DNA from: an uncultured Collinsella sp.
GTDB lineage: Bacteria; Actinomycetota; Coriobacteriia; Coriobacteriales; Coriobacteriaceae
Direction: 5' to 3'
DNA length: 6,353 nt
Assembly (NCBI GenBank): GCA_937981515.1
Contig: CALJNY010000006.1
Span: 1-6,353 of the forward strand
Shown piece by piece: positions 5,689 to 6,353 of this stretch. Every line of letters begins with the position of its first letter. The stretch's first letter is position 1. The position numbers and the translations under genes were made by a program. The notes under the pieces are model-generated. The model saw only the letters and a list, made by a program, of their open reading frames with translations. It was not told where the DNA came from and did not search any database.

Positions 5689-6353
5689 ATGTGCGGTTTT
5701 GTCGGTTTTACCGGTACAGATGAACAGAGTGAGCTGGTTCTCACGGCTATGATGAATCGCATCATCCACCGTGGTCCCGATATGGGCGGCCAGCATATCG
5801 TCGACAACGTTGCCCTTGGCTTCCGTCGTCTTTCGATTCTCGATCTTTCCGAAGCTGGAGCTCAGCCCATGTCGAGCGACGACGGCAAGGTCACGATTGT
5901 CTTCAACGGAGAGATCTACAACTTCCAGGAGCTTCGCGCCGAGCTGGAGGCAGCCGGCTACGCCTTCCACTGCAACGCTGATACCGAGGTCCTGGTACAC
6001 GGTTACGAGGAGTGGGGCGAGGACCTGGTCAACCGCCTGCGCGGCATGTACGCGTTCGTGATTCACGACCAGAACAAGAACAAACTCTTTGGCGCTCGCG
6101 ACATCTTTGGTATCAAGCCGTTCTATTACTACCAGGCATCCGATGGCTCGCTGCTGTTTGGCTCCGAGATCAAGAGTTTCCTGGACCATCCCAAGTTTGA
6201 GAAGGCTGTCAACCACGACGCGCTGCGCCCCTACCTGACGCTGCAATTCCCCGCCACGGAGGAGACCTTCTTTAAGGGCGTGTTCAAGCTTGCCCCGGCG
6301 CATTGCTTTACGTATGACCTGACGACCAACACCATGGACATCAAGCGTTACTG
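5689..6353 (+). CDS. asnB: Asparagine synthetase, glutamine-hydrolysing (5' part, runs off right edge)
   Basis: Makes asparagine from aspartate, ATP and glutamine in the cytoplasm. The first 221 codons are present, covering the class II glutamine amidotransferase domain and the approach to the synthetase domain. Key residues seen: the N-terminal nucleophile C2 in MCGFVG (exposed after Met removal), HRGPD (27-31), R47 in RRLSILD, NGEIYN (73-78) and D98 in ADTE, all of which bind glutamine in AsnB. RGMYAF (118-123), GIKPFYY (141-147) and SEIK (159-162) follow the usual order. The ATP-binding synthetase domain with its SGGxDS loop lies outside, so activity cannot be confirmed. The start has AAAGGA (5677-5682) 6 nt upstream and places the catalytic Cys at position 2 as required. 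The gene stands apart from the transporter by a terminator. AsnB-family members can also amidate other acceptors, including peptidoglycan stem peptides; nothing here shows that. Confidence 0.9.
   Translation, partial: MCGFVGFTGTDEQSELVLTAMMNRIIHRGPDMGGQHIVDNVALGFRRLSILDLSEAGAQPMSSDDGKVTIVFNGEIYNFQELRAELEAAGYAFHCNADTEVLVHGYEEWGEDLVNRLRGMYAFVIHDQNKNKLFGARDIFGIKPFYYYQASDGSLLFGSEIKSFLDHPKFEKAVNHDALRPYLTLQFPATEETFFKGVFKLAPAHCFTYDLTTNTMDIKRY

Noticed and set aside
5632..6303. A 223-codon minus-strand open frame opposite asnB
   Set aside because: The plus strand carries the glutamine amidotransferase residues in correct order. The opposite frame is an antisense artefact.

Overview
The window looks like a stretch of chromosome from a GC-rich Gram-positive gut bacterium. 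The protein style (a divergent MurE-like ligase, a lipoprotein fused to an amino-acid permease, G/C-rich third codon positions) fits the Coriobacteriia best, for example Collinsella. That placement is from memory of protein character, not from a search. No rRNA, tRNA, mobile element, phage gene or CRISPR array is visible.

Left half (1-3164, all minus strand, read right to left): a compact set of three genes, probably one operon. In transcription order they are a divergent UDP-MurNAc-peptide ligase of the MurE type (3164-1647), a Cof/HAD-IIB family phosphatase of unknown substrate (1613-702), and glutamate racemase murI (648 to beyond the left edge). Gaps are 33 and 53 bp. MurI makes the D-glutamate that MurD adds to the peptidoglycan stem peptide, and MurE adds the next residue, so the operon has a cell-wall precursor theme. 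The MurI copy carries Gly where the family has its second catalytic Cys. The MurE-like enzyme lacks the Arg that diaminopimelate-adding enzymes use.

Middle (3165-3448): a divergent intergenic region that must hold start signals for both directions.

Right half (3449-6353, plus strand): a single-gene amino-acid ABC transporter unit in which a GlnH-like binding protein (a predicted lipoprotein), an extra beta-rich domain and a HisM/GlnP-type permease are one polypeptide. It is followed by a strong intrinsic terminator, a second intergenic stretch with a neat hairpin, and the first 221 codons of a glutamine-dependent asparagine synthetase (asnB). No ATPase gene for the transporter is present in the window.

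No complete new system is evident. The points most worth following are the Cys-to-Gly change in MurI, the unassigned domain inside the transporter fusion, the HAD phosphatase held between two cell-wall genes, and the hairpin just upstream of asnB.
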